Assembly: GCF_003073375.1 (NCBI RefSeq)
Contig: NZ_CP029002.1
Location: forward strand, 730,001-794,000
Reading direction: 5' to 3'
DNA from: Lysinibacillus sp. 2017
Lineage (GTDB): Bacteria > Bacillota > Bacilli > Bacillales_A > Planococcaceae
Length of the DNA stretch: 64,000 nucleotides
The notes beneath the pieces were generated by a model, which was not told where the DNA came from, made no database searches, and was given only the letters and a program-made list of their open reading frames with translations. Position numbers and translations under genes: made by a program. Positions 28,246 to 37,348 of the stretch are shown here, in pieces (position 1 is the stretch's first letter; each line of letters begins with the position of its first letter).

Positions 28246-28701
28246 ATGAAAGAAGCGCAATATAACAAGCTGAAAGAGCAATTGACACCGCCAACACCAT
28301 ACGGATTGAATGTATTAAAAGCATTTGTTGTAGGCGGAATTATTTGCTGTGTTGGACAAGCCATTTCATTTTTTTTCATGATCTTTTTTGATTTTACAGA
28401 GCAAACTGTAGGAAATCCGACAGTAGCGACAATGGTGTTCATCGCGATGCTTTTGACGGGGTTTGGCTATTATCGTAAACTTGGACAGTTTGCGGGAGCA
28501 GGAAGCGCGGTGCCAGTTACTGGCTTCGGAAACGCCGTTATCTCAGCTGCCATCGAATATAAATCAGAAGGCTTTGTACTAGGGGTTGGCGGTAATATGT
28601 TTAAACTTGCCGGCTCAGTCATTTTATTTGGAGTTGTTTCAGCATTTTTCGTCGCGTTAATTAAACTAATTTTAGTATCGGTAGGTGTCGCTTCTTGGTA
28701 A
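28246..28701 (+). CDS. spoVAC: Stage V sporulation protein AC
   Basis: Inner-membrane channel component needed for uptake of Ca-dipicolinate into spores and its release at germination. 151 residues with several membrane helices; conserved PYGLNVLKAFVVGGIICCVGQ, GFGYYRKLGQFAGAGSAVPVTGFGN. The ATG follows AAGGAGG inside the end of the preceding lipoprotein gene. Its stop overlaps the spoVAD start. Confidence 0.94.
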   Translation: MKEAQYNKLKEQLTPPTPYGLNVLKAFVVGGIICCVGQAISFFFMIFFDFTEQTVGNPTVATMVFIAMLLTGFGYYRKLGQFAGAGSAVPVTGFGNAVISAAIEYKSEGFVLGVGGNMFKLAGSVILFGVVSAFFVALIKLILVSVGVASW

Positions 28702-29690
28702 TTGTATTTCAATCAAAGCCTTCGTTATTAGCGGCAGCTACGGTTGTAGGACCACTAGAAAAACGTAGTGTCTTTCATTCGTATTTCGATAAAGTGCTCG
28801 ATGATGAACGATTGCATCAAACGACAAATGAGCAAGGGAATGCAATGCTCATATCCGAAGCATGCCAAATGATTTTAAAGAAAACCAATCTTAATAATCT
28901 AGATATCGATTATTTTTTAGGTGGGGATTTAATTAATCAAATGACGCCGACGAACTTTGCGGCAAAAGAATTAGCGATATCTTTTATTGGAATGTTTTCA
29001 GCATGTGCCACTTCCATTTCTTCTATTATTATTGCGGCATTATTAACAGAACTAGGCGCAAGTGAATTTGCCATTGCGGGTGCTTCGAGTCAGCATAATT
29101 CGGTTGAACGTCAATTTCGTTATCCCGTCAATTACGGTGGTCAAAAACCAGCAACTGCTCAATGGACGGTAACTGCAGCAGGCTTTGCACTAGTGGGCAA
29201 GCATCAAGACAAGGCACCAACTATCGAAGCAGCAACGATTGGGAAAGTGGTTGACTATGGTGCAACCGACCCTTTTCATATGGGAGGTGCGATGGCGCCA
29301 GCTGCATTTGCAACTATTCAAGCGCATTTGGAGAAGCGTCAGCAAAAACTACAAGATTATGATGTGATTATGACGGGAGATTTAGGGAAAATTGGTTTGA
29401 AACTTTTGATCGCCATGTTTGCACAAAATGGCACATCTAAGGAAGATTTAGCAAGGTTTCGCGATGCAGGAGCAGAATATTTTGGCGAAGACTCAGCATT
29501 TCAAGCAGGGGCAAGTGGGGCAGGTTGTTCGGCCTCGGTCTATTGTAGCTATATGCTTGAACAATTTAAAACGGGTCGTTATAAAAAGGCGTTACTTGTT
29601 GCAACGGGTGCCCTACTTTCACCGCTTTCTTTTCAACAAGGGCAAACCATACCTTGTACCGCTCATGCAATTGAAATAGGAATGAGGTGA
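28695..29690 (+). CDS. spoVAD: Stage V sporulation protein AD
   Basis: Thiolase-fold protein on the outer face of the spore inner membrane that binds dipicolinic acid. 331 residues: [48 protein letters not shown] and [13 protein letters not shown]. The likely start is TTG at 28695, overlapping the last codons of spoVAC; an ATT at 28701 is an alternative. Between spoVAC and spoVAEb as in all spoVA clusters. Confidence 0.94.
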   Translation: MVIVFQSKPSLLAAATVVGPLEKRSVFHSYFDKVLDDERLHQTTNEQGNAMLISEACQMILKKTNLNNLDIDYFLGGDLINQMTPTNFAAKELAISFIGMFSACATSISSIIIAALLTELGASEFAIAGASSQHNSVERQFRYPVNYGGQKPATAQWTVTAAGFALVGKHQDKAPTIEAATIGKVVDYGATDPFHMGGAMAPAAFATIQAHLEKRQQKLQDYDVIMTGDLGKIGLKLLIAMFAQNGTSKEDLARFRDAGAEYFGEDSAFQAGASGAGCSASVYCSYMLEQFKTGRYKKALLVATGALLSPLSFQQGQTIPCTAHAIEIGMR

Positions 29691-29695
29691 GCACG

Positions 29696-30061
29696 ATGGG
29701 ATTTACTTTTTTAATTGCCTTTTTAGTTGGAGGAATCATTTGCGTCATTGGTCAATTAATTATGGACTTTGGTAAATTGACACCTGGCCATACCTTATCC
29801 ATTCTTGTAGTTGCCGGAGCTATTTTAGATGGTTTTGGATTGTATGAACCTTTAATTGATTTTGCCGGTGCTGGTGCGACCATTCCAATTACTTCATTTG
29901 GTAACTCCTTAACGCATGGTGCAATGGCAGAAGCAGAGAAACACGGATGGATCGGCGTATTAACGGGAATGTTTGAAGTAACTAGTTCTGGGATTAGCGC
30001 GGCTATTCTATTTGGCTTTATTGCAGCGCTATTATTTAAACCGAAAGGAAAAGTGGATTAG
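29696..30061 (+). CDS. spoVAEb: Stage V sporulation protein AEb
   Basis: Small membrane component of the dipicolinate channel, 121 residues, related to Spo[45 protein letters not shown]. The ATG at 29696 lies seven bases after GAGGTG; a GTG at 29687 overlaps that site. It ends the lipoprotein-AC-AD-AEb unit. No spoVAA, AB, AEa or AF is present, so this is the shortened type of cluster. Confidence 0.93.
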   Translation: MGFTFLIAFLVGGIICVIGQLIMDFGKLTPGHTLSILVVAGAILDGFGLYEPLIDFAGAGATIPITSFGNSLTHGAMAEAEKHGWIGVLTGMFEVTSSGISAAILFGFIAALLFKPKGKVD

Positions 30062-30125
30062 ACCAATACCCCCCTTTTGTTTGTGGTGTGTGCATACACT
30101 ACAAAATAGAAAGGAGGGATTTTTT

Positions 30126-30290
30126 ATGTCTGGATACGGCTGGCAGCAAGGAAACAACTATGAATCTCCAGCTTATAGCTATTGCAATAACAATACCGGG
30201 GGCAATTACGGGAACAATAACGGTAGTACATTCGTACTGATTGTTGTATTGTTCATTTTATTAATCATTGTTGGTAGTGTATTTATTTAA
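30126..30290 (+). CDS. YjcZ-family sporulation peptide
   Basis: 54 residues, too short for routine detection. A Gly/Asn/Tyr-rich head (MSGYGWQQGNNYESPAYSY) is followed by a single helix VLIVVLFILLIIVGSVFI, the hallmark of the small YjcZ/YjcM sporulation membrane peptides. The ATG follows GAAAGGAGG. It stands directly before spoVIF, as yjcZ does in B. subtilis. Confidence 0.8.
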   Translation: MSGYGWQQGNNYESPAYSYCNNNTGGNYGNNNGSTFVLIVVLFILLIIVGSVFI

Positions 30291-30304
30291 AGGAGGCTTT
30301 TAAC

Positions 30305-30553
30305 GTGGATGGGTCTTTTTTTAAGAGAGTTGAGAAGAAAACAGGTGTAGATTTTGATGAAATCATGACACTTGCTAATGCATTATCTTACGCAAATTTT
30401 TCGGATGAAAAACAAGTTCGAAAAATTGTGAAAAAGGTAAGTCGCATTGCGAACAAACCGATTTCAAAAGAACTGGAAGATAACATCGTGAAATCTATTT
30501 TACAAGACGGGCAATCGCTTGATTTTAGTAAAATTGAGAAGATGTTGAAGTAG
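30305..30553 (+). CDS. spoVIF: Stage VI sporulation protein F
   Basis: 82-residue coat-assembly regulator (YjcC) expressed in the mother cell; in B. subtilis it stabilises GerE and so supports late coat genes. FFKRVEKKTGVDFDEIM, ANFSDEKQVRKIVKKVSRIANKPIS and the ending DFSKIEKMLK match the family. The GTG start has AAAGGAGG eight bases upstream. It follows the yjcZ-like gene by 14 bases and ends at a terminator before repeat array B. Confidence 0.9.
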   Translation: MDGSFFKRVEKKTGVDFDEIMTLANALSYANFSDEKQVRKIVKKVSRIANKPISKELEDNIVKSILQDGQSLDFSKIEKMLK

Positions 30554-30582
30554 TCATATGAGTCGTTTATATCGAGTAAGGG

Positions 30583-30614
30583 CGGTGCTTGCAATTGCGG
30601 GCACCGTTTTTTTA
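30583..30614 (+). terminator. spoVIF terminator
   Basis: CGGTGC pairs with GCACCG over a 12-base loop followed by seven T. Confidence 0.8.
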
Positions 30615-30634
30615 TTGAAGCGAATTGGTTAAAT

Positions 30635-32340
30635 AAAGGGATTGTCAGAGCGAGTCGTTTTCTACTATGGGGCTGTTGAAAGTGTATCGGGTTATGGCGT
30701 GCTAAGCGCATGAATCGCACAGCTTTGTTGCACAAATCTATACGACTCATCTGTGCGCTTTATACTAGGCACGCCAATCACAGCATAGTCCATTAAATGT
30801 CTTTTAAAAAGGTGAGGCGCTGTTGCAAGCAAAGGCGCCGTTCTTGTAATAAAGTGGATCCATTACATTTGATGGAGCAAAGGGGATAATCAGAGCGAGC
30901 CGTTTTTAATAAAGAGACTATGTAAGTGTATCCAGTTATGGCGTGCTAAGCGCATGAATCGCACAGCTTTGTTGCACAAATCTATACGACTCATCTGTGC
31001 GCTTTATGCTAGGCACGCCAATCACAGCATGGTCCATTAAATGTCTTTTAAAAAAGTAAGGCGCTGTTGCAAGCAAAGGCGCCGTTCTTGTAATAAAGTG
31101 GATCCATTACATTTGATGGAGCAAAGGGGATAATCAGAGCGAGCCGTTTTTAATAAAGAGACTATGTAAGTGTATCCAGTTATGGCGTGCTAAGCGCATG
31201 AATCGCACAGCTTTGTTGCACAAATCTATACGACTCATCTGTGCGCTTTATGCAAGGCACGCCAATCACAGCATAGTCCAATAAATGTCTTTTAAAAAAG
31301 TAAGGGCGCTATTGCAAGCAAAGGCGCCGTTCTTGTAATAAAGTGGATCCATTACATTTGATGGAGCAAAGGGGATAATCAGAGCGAGTCGCTTTTAATA
31401 AAGAGACTTTGAAAGTGTAACGATTATGGCGTGCTAAGCGCATGAATCGCACAGCTTTGTTGCACAAATCTATACGACTCATCTGTGCGCTTTATACTAG
31501 GCACGCCAATCACAGCAAAGTCCATTAAATGTCTTTTAAAAAAGTAAGGCGCTATTGCAAGCAAAGGCGCCATTCTTAGAATAAAGTGAATCCATTACAT
31601 TTGATGGAGCAAAGGAGATAATCAGAGCGAGCATTTTTAATAAAGAGACTTTGAAAGTGTAACGATTATGGCGTGCTAAGCGCATGAATCGCACAGCTTT
31701 GTTGCACAAATCTATACGACTCATCTGTGCGCTTTATGCAAGGTACGCCAATCACAGCAAAGTCCATTAAATGTCTTTTAAAAAAGTAAGGCGCTATTGC
31801 AAGCAAAGGCGCCGTTCTTGTAATAAAGTGGATCCATTACATTTGATAGAGCAAAGGGGATAATCAGAGCGAGTCGCTTTTAATAAAGAGCTATGTAAGT
31901 GTATCCAGTTATGGCGTGCTAAGCGCATGAATCGCACAGCTTTGTTGCACAAATCTATACGATTCATCTGTGCGCTTTATGCTAGGCACGCCAATCACAG
32001 CATAGTCCAATAAATGTCTTTTAAAAAAGTAAGGCGCTATTGCAAGCAAAGGCGCCATTTGTTTAATAAAGTGAATCCATTAGATTAGGTGGAGCAAAGG
32101 GAATAATCAGAGCGAGTCGTTTTTAATAAAGTGACTATGTAAGTGTATCCAGTTATGGCGTGCTAAGCGCATGAATCGCACAGCTTTGTTGCACAAATCT
32201 ATACGACTCATCTGTGCGCTTTATGCTAGGCACGCCAATCACAGCAAAGTCCATTAAATGTCTTTTAAAAAAGGTGAGGCGCTGTTGCAAGGAAAGGCGC
32301 CATTCTTGTAATAAAGTGGATCCATTACATTTGATGAGAA
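30635..32340 (+). repeat. Repeat array B, seven forward units of about 244 bp
   Basis: Outer left arms GGCGTGC start at 30696, 30940, 31184, 31428, 31670, 31913 and 32157, a spacing of 242-244. All units carry one insert type: TAAGCGCATGAATCGCACAG, then CTTTGTTGCACAAATCT, then ACGACTCATCTGTGCGC, closed by GCACGCC. The second hairpin is GGCGCTGTTGCAAGCAAAGG (then CGCC), whose TTGC and GCAA arms also pair. Near 31745 the right arm reads GTACGCC, which keeps a G-T pair. No spacer is unique to one unit. Confidence 0.9.
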
Positions 32341-32399
32341 AAAGAGATTATCACGGTTTTGCTTTTAATATAATAGAATGATTAAATCTATATAAAAAA
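32341..32399. other. Central spacer of array B
   Basis: About 60 A/T-rich bases between forward and reverse units, beginning with a degenerate unit start (GAAAAAGAGATTATCACGG). No gene. Confidence 0.5.
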
Positions 32400-33110
32400 C
32401 GAATTCTCCATATAAAAAAACCGGCGCCTTGAGTTAGCATAGCGCCTTAACGTATTTAAAAATATTTATAGAGATACACCTTGTATGGGCGGGCCTTACA
32501 CAAAGCACGAAGAAAAGTCGCATAGATACGTGCAACGGATCTAGGTGACTTTGTGCTTGCCCGCCCAACTGATACACCTGAATACTCTCTTTATTAGAAA
32601 AAGAAGCACTCTGACAGTAGCTTTACTAACCTTATATAAGGAATTCTCCATATAAAAAAACCGGCGCCTTGCGTTAGCATAGCGCCTTAACGTATTTAAA
32701 AATATTTATAGAGATACACCGTGTATGGGCGGGCCTTACACAAAGCACGAAGAAAAGTCGCATAGATACGTGCAACGGATCTAGGTGACTTTGTGCTTAG
32801 CCCGCCCAACTGATACACCTGAATACACTCTTTATTAGAAAAAGAAGTACTCTGACAGTAGCTTTACTAATCTTATATAAGGAATTCTCAATATAAAAAG
32901 ACCGGCGCCTTGCGTTAGCATAGCGCCTTAACGTATTTAAAAATATTTATAGAGATACACCTTGTATGGGCGGGCCTTACACAAAGCACGAAGAAAAGTC
33001 GCATAGATACGTGCAACGGATCTAGGTGGCTTTGTGCTTAGCCCGCTCAACTGATACACCTGAATACTCTCTTTATTAGAAAAAGAAGCACTCTGACAGT
33101 AGCTTTATTA
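32400..33110 (-). repeat. Repeat array B, three reverse units of about 240 bp
   Basis: Left arms GGGCGGGC occur at 32487, 32727 and 32968. Each unit, in plus orientation, starts with CCGGCGCC...TAGCGCC. Then come TATGGGCGGGCC, the insert (AAAGCACGAAG, AGATACGTGCAACGGATCT, GACTTTGTGCTT) and GCCCGCCC. In unit 3 the right arm reads GCCCGCTC, giving a G-T pair. The units point toward the forward units. Confidence 0.88.
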
Positions 33111-33128
33111 GAAATCCCTATAACCATC

Positions 33129-33162
33129 AAAAAACCCGCTGAGCCAAGGACTCAACGGGTTA
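33129..33162 (-). terminator. Terminator of the yjcH-yjcG-yjcF genes
   Basis: AACCCGCTGAG pairs with CTCAACGGGTT around a short loop; on the minus strand a T-run follows. Confidence 0.8.
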
Positions 33163-33172
33163 CATAAATAGA

Positions 33173-33601
33173 TTAGATGTACTTCTCCATTGCACGATGT
33201 GGAATACCCGCATCCATGAATTCTGGGGAAGTCACCATATAATTTAACTTCTCATAAAACGGCACGGCATAGAGCTGCGCATTAAGCTTTAATTTTTCAA
33301 ACTCAATTTCCTTTGCATAGTGCTCAACAGTTTCCATAATGAGCACACCAAGACGCTTGCCACGGAAGCTACTAAGTACGCAAACACGTTCTACCTTACC
33401 GATCTTTGGCTCGATTTCACGCAGGCGCGCCGTTGCAATTGTATCTGTACCATCATTAACGATGAAATGAATCGCTGTTTTGTCATGTTCATCTAATTCT
33501 AAACTTAAAGGAACACCTTGTTCTTTGACGAAAACCTCTTTACGAAGCGAAAATGCACGCTCGCGATCTTCGTCGGTTGTTACTAATTTAACATCAAACA
33601 C
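33173..33601 (-). CDS. GNAT-family N-acetyltransferase (YjcF-like)
   Basis: 142 residues with the GNAT acetyl-CoA-binding motif VCVLSSFRGKRLGVLIM (R/Q-x-x-G-x-G/A type) and NAQLYAVPFYEKLNY. The acceptor is unknown. It starts at a GTG just after the yjcG-like stop, with GGAG inside the upstream gene. Synteny with yjcF is clear. Confidence 0.88.
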   Translation of the reverse strand: MFDVKLVTTDEDRERAFSLRKEVFVKEQGVPLSLELDEHDKTAIHFIVNDGTDTIATARLREIEPKIGKVERVCVLSSFRGKRLGVLIMETVEHYAKEIEFEKLKLNAQLYAVPFYEKLNYMVTSPEFMDAGIPHRAMEKYI

Positions 33602-33604
33602 GTC

Positions 33605-34126
33605 TTACTCAGCTCCAGTCAATTTGTAGGTTTCATAAGTTGTCCATGAGCCATCTTCTAGTTGGTAAAGTATATGAATACGGTCAATCGTATCTTGCTC
33701 ATCAACGCCAACCATACGTAATTGACCTAAAATATCATCATGTTCAGAGGCTGACATTTTTTGTGCAATCGTAATATGCGGTACAAACACGTATTTCGGT
33801 GCCCCAATATTTAATGTTTGTTGTAGTGTGTTGTATAAATTCTCTAGTTGCTCAGTGGGTTCAACGCGGAAGTAAATGGCGTTTGTCGTTGGATAAAATG
33901 AACTGATTCGTGAAGCATGAATTTGTAACGGTGCAGTTTGCGTTGAAATTTCTGATAGCTTTTTAGAAATTTCATCAATCTGTGACGCGTCTGCATCAAA
34001 TGCATCCTTTAATGTAAGGTGAGGCGTAATTAATGCATAATGCGGGTCATAACGCTTACGATACGTGTTCGCTAAATCTTGTACTTTCTTTGATGGAAAT
34101 GCAACAATCCCAAATTTCAAATTCAT
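33605..34126 (-). CDS. 2H phosphoesterase / RNA 2',3'-cyclic phosphodiesterase-like (YjcG)
   Basis: 173 residues. The two catalytic signatures of the 2H superfamily are PHLTLKD and PHITIAQ. Such enzymes act on 2',5' or cyclic phosphodiester bonds in RNA or nucleotides; the natural substrate of YjcG is unknown. It is upstream of and nearly touching the GNAT gene. Confidence 0.9.
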   Translation of the reverse strand: MNLKFGIVAFPSKKVQDLANTYRKRYDPHYALITPHLTLKDAFDADASQIDEISKKLSEISTQTAPLQIHASRISSFYPTTNAIYFRVEPTEQLENLYNTLQQTLNIGAPKYVFVPHITIAQKMSASEHDDILGQLRMVGVDEQDTIDRIHILYQLEDGSWTTYETYKLTGAE

Positions 34127-34204
34127 TACCCCCTAAAGAATTAATCAAATTTTATATAAGTATAACAGAAAATTTTGTCAATAAACATTTCAAGCCCTTA
34201 GTAA

Positions 34205-34933
34205 TTATCCTAAAATTCCAATTAATGCACGTTTTAAATCAGGCTTCCAGGAAATCCAAGTATGATTCCCGTCGATTTCCTCGTAAAATGTTTCAATCCC
34301 TTTTTCAACAAATAAGGCATGCAGTTCTCGGTTCGGTGTTAAGAAATCTTTGATGGAATTGTCTTTTAAAACGACTTCTTTTTCCTGTTGACCGATAATA
34401 TGATACGTTGAAAGTAAGTCAGTATTTTTGGCTTCACGAACGGCCTGTAATACATGCTCATCTATATACGGAGATTGCAAGGCAGCCTTCCCAAAAATAT
34501 TTGGATAATGTAGTGTCGTTAAAAGTGAAATCGTTGCAGCCATAGAATCACCAATTAGGGCACGACCTTGACCCATCTGTGAAGTTGAAAATTCCTCATC
34601 TAAATAAGGAACAAGCTCATGTGCTAAAAAACGCATGTATGCTTCAAATTGATCACCAGTCGGAATATACTTACGGCGTCGATCCTCGTAATCCTTATAA
34701 GGAACACCAACAATAATAACATTTTCAATAATGTAGTCATCAATCAGCTGGTCTGCAAGTCGAGGAATCCCCCCTAATTGGAAGTAATCTCTACCATCCG
34801 ATGCGATTAAAATGTTATATTCATATAGTGGGGAATAATTTGCTGGAATGTATACAAGCAGCTCCAATTCCTCCTGAAGAGCATTACTATAAAATGTAAC
34901 GTCTTTTACTGAGCCCTTTTCCAAAGTTGTCAC
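34205..34933 (-). CDS. Alpha/beta-hydrolase, esterase D type (YjcH-like)
   Basis: 242 residues of the Esterase/enterochelin-esterase-like family. The nucleophile elbow is LIGDSMAATI and the catalytic His is likely in DGNHTWISWK. The N-terminal strand region (LEEELELLVYIPANYSP-like) suits an esterase of small acyl or siderophore-like substrates. It heads the yjcH-yjcG-yjcF group and is divergent from the pgpA-like gene. Confidence 0.87.
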   Translation of the reverse strand: MTTLEKGSVKDVTFYSNALQEELELLVYIPANYSPLYEYNILIASDGRDYFQLGGIPRLADQLIDDYIIENVIIVGVPYKDYEDRRRKYIPTGDQFEAYMRFLAHELVPYLDEEFSTSQMGQGRALIGDSMAATISLLTTLHYPNIFGKAALQSPYIDEHVLQAVREAKNTDLLSTYHIIGQQEKEVVLKDNSIKDFLTPNRELHALFVEKGIETFYEEIDGNHTWISWKPDLKRALIGILG

Positions 34934-35042
34934 TCCTATCTATCGTTGTACCGAAATTGTATCATAAAGAAAATTAAAGGTGTAATATAGAGAAAGGGTA
35001 ACAAAAAGCAGGTTGAAATCAAATTAAAGTGAGGATTTATCT

Positions 35043-35624
35043 ATGCATAATAAAAGTATTCGAGTGCACTCTGATGAAGTGACAAAGGCAACACACGACG
35101 CTTTAGTTCGTCGTAATGTACAAATTGAAGATATCGCTGAAATCGTTTATACAATGCAATCTCCTTATAATGAAGGATTAACAATTGAGCACTGTATTCA
35201 ATCGGTAGAGCGTGTACTTAATAAACGTGAAGTGCAGCATGCAGTTTTAGTTGGTATTGAACTGGATGAATTAGCTGAAAAGAAATTATTATCAGCGCCA
35301 TTACAAGCAATTATCGAATCCGATGAAGGATTGTTTGGTGTTGATGAAACATTAGCGCTAGGTTCCGTATTTACTTACGGAAGTATTGCTGTAACGACAT
35401 TCGGTCATTTGGACAAACAAAAAATCGGTATCATTAAAAAATTAGATACAAAAGCTGGCGAATCCGTAAATACATTTTTAGATGATCTTGTTGGTAGTAT
35501 CGCTGCTTGTGCGGCATCTCGTTTAGCTCACCGTATGCGCGATTTAGAAGAAGAAGGCGAAACATTTGCCGATATTCCACCAGTTGTTTTAGGACCTCTA
35601 CCAAAGCCCAAAACAGAAATTTAG
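35043..35624 (+). CDS. Phosphatidylglycerophosphatase A-type protein (YutG-like)
   Basis: 193 residues of the PgpA superfamily: VQIEDIAEIVYTMQSPY, EHCIQSVERVLNKREVQHAVLVG, GVDETLALGSVFTYGSI and FLDDLVGSIAACAASRLAHR. The family removes phosphate from phosphatidylglycerophosphate. Short YutG-like members lack obvious membrane helices and their role is less certain. It is followed 15 bases later by the nuclease gene. Confidence 0.85.
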   Translation: MHNKSIRVHSDEVTKATHDALVRRNVQIEDIAEIVYTMQSPYNEGLTIEHCIQSVERVLNKREVQHAVLVGIELDELAEKKLLSAPLQAIIESDEGLFGVDETLALGSVFTYGSIAVTTFGHLDKQKIGIIKKLDTKAGESVNTFLDDLVGSIAACAASRLAHRMRDLEEEGETFADIPPVVLGPLPKPKTEI

Positions 35625-35638
35625 GAAGGATTTAAATA

Positions 35639-36280
35639 ATGAAGTTAAGTGATGTGAAAACGCTCATTACGAGTGGAACAATAATTTTAGCAGTTGCCCT
35701 TTATCTGATTTTTAGTGATCCAAAAGAAGAGGCAACACCCGTAACAACAGATACGAATGTATCACTTGAAGAAACAAAAGAATATGTCATTACGCCAGAG
35801 TTTGCGATGGACAAAACAGGTAAACAATTAATCGATGTTAACTACTTATCAGCAAATGATGGGGATACAATAAATGTCGAGCTAAAAGGTGAAAAGAAAA
35901 AAGTCCGTTTCCTAATGATTGATACACCTGAAATGAATTACGACAAAGGGGATCCAATGCCTTATGCAGAACAAGCTAAAGCATTAACGATTCAAAAGCT
36001 AGAAGCGGCAAAGTCTGTTCAAGTATTATTTGATAAAGGTCCAGAAACAGATAAATACGGGCGTTTACTTGCCTACGTCTTTGTAGATGGAGTGAGTCTA
36101 CCTGAAATTTTATTGAATGAAGGGCTTGCGGCGGTTCGCTATGTGAACGCACCAAATAATACGCTTGAAAATGAACTTTTAGAAGTTCAAGATGTTGCTA
36201 AAAATGCGAAATTAAACATTTGGGAACATGAAAATTATTTACAGCGTGATGGATTCCACCCAGAGGAAGTAAGTAAATAA
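35639..36280 (+). CDS. Thermonuclease-family (SNase-like) secreted or membrane-anchored nuclease
   Basis: 213 residues. One N-terminal hydrophobic segment (about 8-26) serves as signal or anchor. The SNase domain follows with NDGDTINV, VRFLMIDTPEMNY, PYAEQAKALT and the conserved ETDKYGRLLAYVFVDG. The Asp, Arg and Glu positions for Ca2+-dependent cleavage are present. It would degrade extracellular DNA or RNA. The gene shares a transcript with the pgpA-like gene and ends at a hairpin. Confidence 0.9.
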   Translation: MKLSDVKTLITSGTIILAVALYLIFSDPKEEATPVTTDTNVSLEETKEYVITPEFAMDKTGKQLIDVNYLSANDGDTINVELKGEKKKVRFLMIDTPEMNYDKGDPMPYAEQAKALTIQKLEAAKSVQVLFDKGPETDKYGRLLAYVFVDGVSLPEILLNEGLAAVRYVNAPNNTLENELLEVQDVAKNAKLNIWEHENYLQRDGFHPEEVSK

Positions 36281-36292
36281 AAAAATATAAAA

Positions 36293-36332
36293 AAATGGGC
36301 ATAGCTGATATTAAGTGCAGTTATGTCCATTT
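36293..36332 (+). terminator. Terminator after the nuclease gene
   Basis: AAATGGGCATAGCTG pairs with CAGTTATGTCCATTT with two G-T or mismatched positions. Confidence 0.7.
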
Positions 36333-36465
36333 AATTATGAAATGTAATTTCCAAGTATTATTTCTGACAAAAATATGGATTTTGAGGTAAAATTACATTT
36401 ATATTAAAAAAAGAAACATGTTGATATTTGTACAACTTAGAATTTTGTGGCATGCTATAGATTGG

Positions 36466-36487
36466 TAATGAGAAATGTTCTCTATTA
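36466..36487 (+). promoter_or_regulatory. Fur-box-like inverted repeat upstream of the heme-uptake genes
   Basis: TAATGAGAA-ATG-TTCTCTATTA resembles the Fur 7-1-7 pattern (TGATAAT-N-ATTATCA) in spacing and A/T arms. It lies 38 bases before the first NEAT gene. Iron repression of the operon is inferred. Confidence 0.5.
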
Positions 36488-36524
36488 GACAATTTACAAT
36501 CTGCACGAAAGGGAGGAAATTGGA

Positions 36525-37331
36525 ATGAGAAAGTATCTCATATTAATGTTTGCAGCACTGTTATTTGTTGGATTTAGTTTTCCAATGAATTCAAAGGCTG
36601 CTATTGCAGATGGAACATATAGTGTTCAGTATCAGGTGAATAAGCCGGGAAGTAACTCTGCATCGATGGCGAATGATTATTTTTTAAAACCTGCCAAATT
36701 AATTGTAAATAATGGTAAGATGACTATGCAGCTTACAATCAAAAAAAGTGGATGGGTTACACAATTTAATCCTCCAGGTGGTGCCAAAGTGATTAGCGCA
36801 AACGAAGCCGCAGATCAACGTATGGTACAGTTTTCTATATCGAATGCACACTTAACAACGATTGCCATGAAAATTGATATTGAAGACATCGATTATCATC
36901 ATGCGTATAGTGTTGACTTTGTATTTAATACAGACGCTTTACCAGAGGCAAAAGCTGAAGAACCAAAGCAACAAACAACTCCAGCACCAGCGCAAACAAA
37001 GCCTGCTACAACACCATCGACAAGCGGAAAGACACCGACACAATCGTCAGGAAGTAATACTTCTTCAAATAAACCAGCAACACCCACAGAAAAAGTAACA
37101 ACGGAATCATCTAATGCACAATCAACACCTGTAACAACAAATGATGATTCGACAAAATCAGAAGAAATTGAGCAATCAACTTCAACTTCAACTGATATAG
37201 AGCAAGCTGAAGAATCTGAAGCAGTAGAAAATCCAGAGACGAGCGATGAATTACCAATCATGGCATTACTACTATTAATCGTAGCAACGATTGTATTCAT
37301 TCGCACCAAAAAAACAAAAACTTATGAATGA
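36525..37331 (+). CDS. Heme-binding NEAT protein with sortase-B-type anchor (IsdC-like)
   Basis: 268 residues: signal peptide (1-25) and one NEAT domain (about 28-138). The heme motif YHHAY (Tyr124, Tyr128) and the loop SMANDYFLKPAKL are present. A Pro/Thr/Ser-rich linker (about 142-230) leads to the sorting signal NPETSD (236-241), a hydrophobic span and a Lys-rich tail. NPxT-type signals are used by sortase B, encoded at 41993. The protein would hold heme within the wall and pass it to IsdE. First gene behind the Fur-like box; 17 bases before the SLH-NEAT gene. Confidence 0.92.
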   Translation: MRKYLILMFAALLFVGFSFPMNSKAAIADGTYSVQYQVNKPGSNSASMANDYFLKPAKLIVNNGKMTMQLTIKKSGWVTQFNPPGGAKVISANEAADQRMVQFSISNAHLTTIAMKIDIEDIDYHHAYSVDFVFNTDALPEAKAEEPKQQTTPAPAQTKPATTPSTSGKTPTQSSGSNTSSNKPATPTEKVTTESSNAQSTPVTTNDDSTKSEEIEQSTSTSTDIEQAEESEAVENPETSDELPIMALLLLIVATIVFIRTKKTKTYE

Positions 37332-37348
37332 ATTGGGAGGAATTTTGA

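Noticed and set aside
7114-33110. CRISPR array
   Set aside because: Units are 240-250 bp with no short direct repeat plus unique spacer, and no cas genes are nearby.
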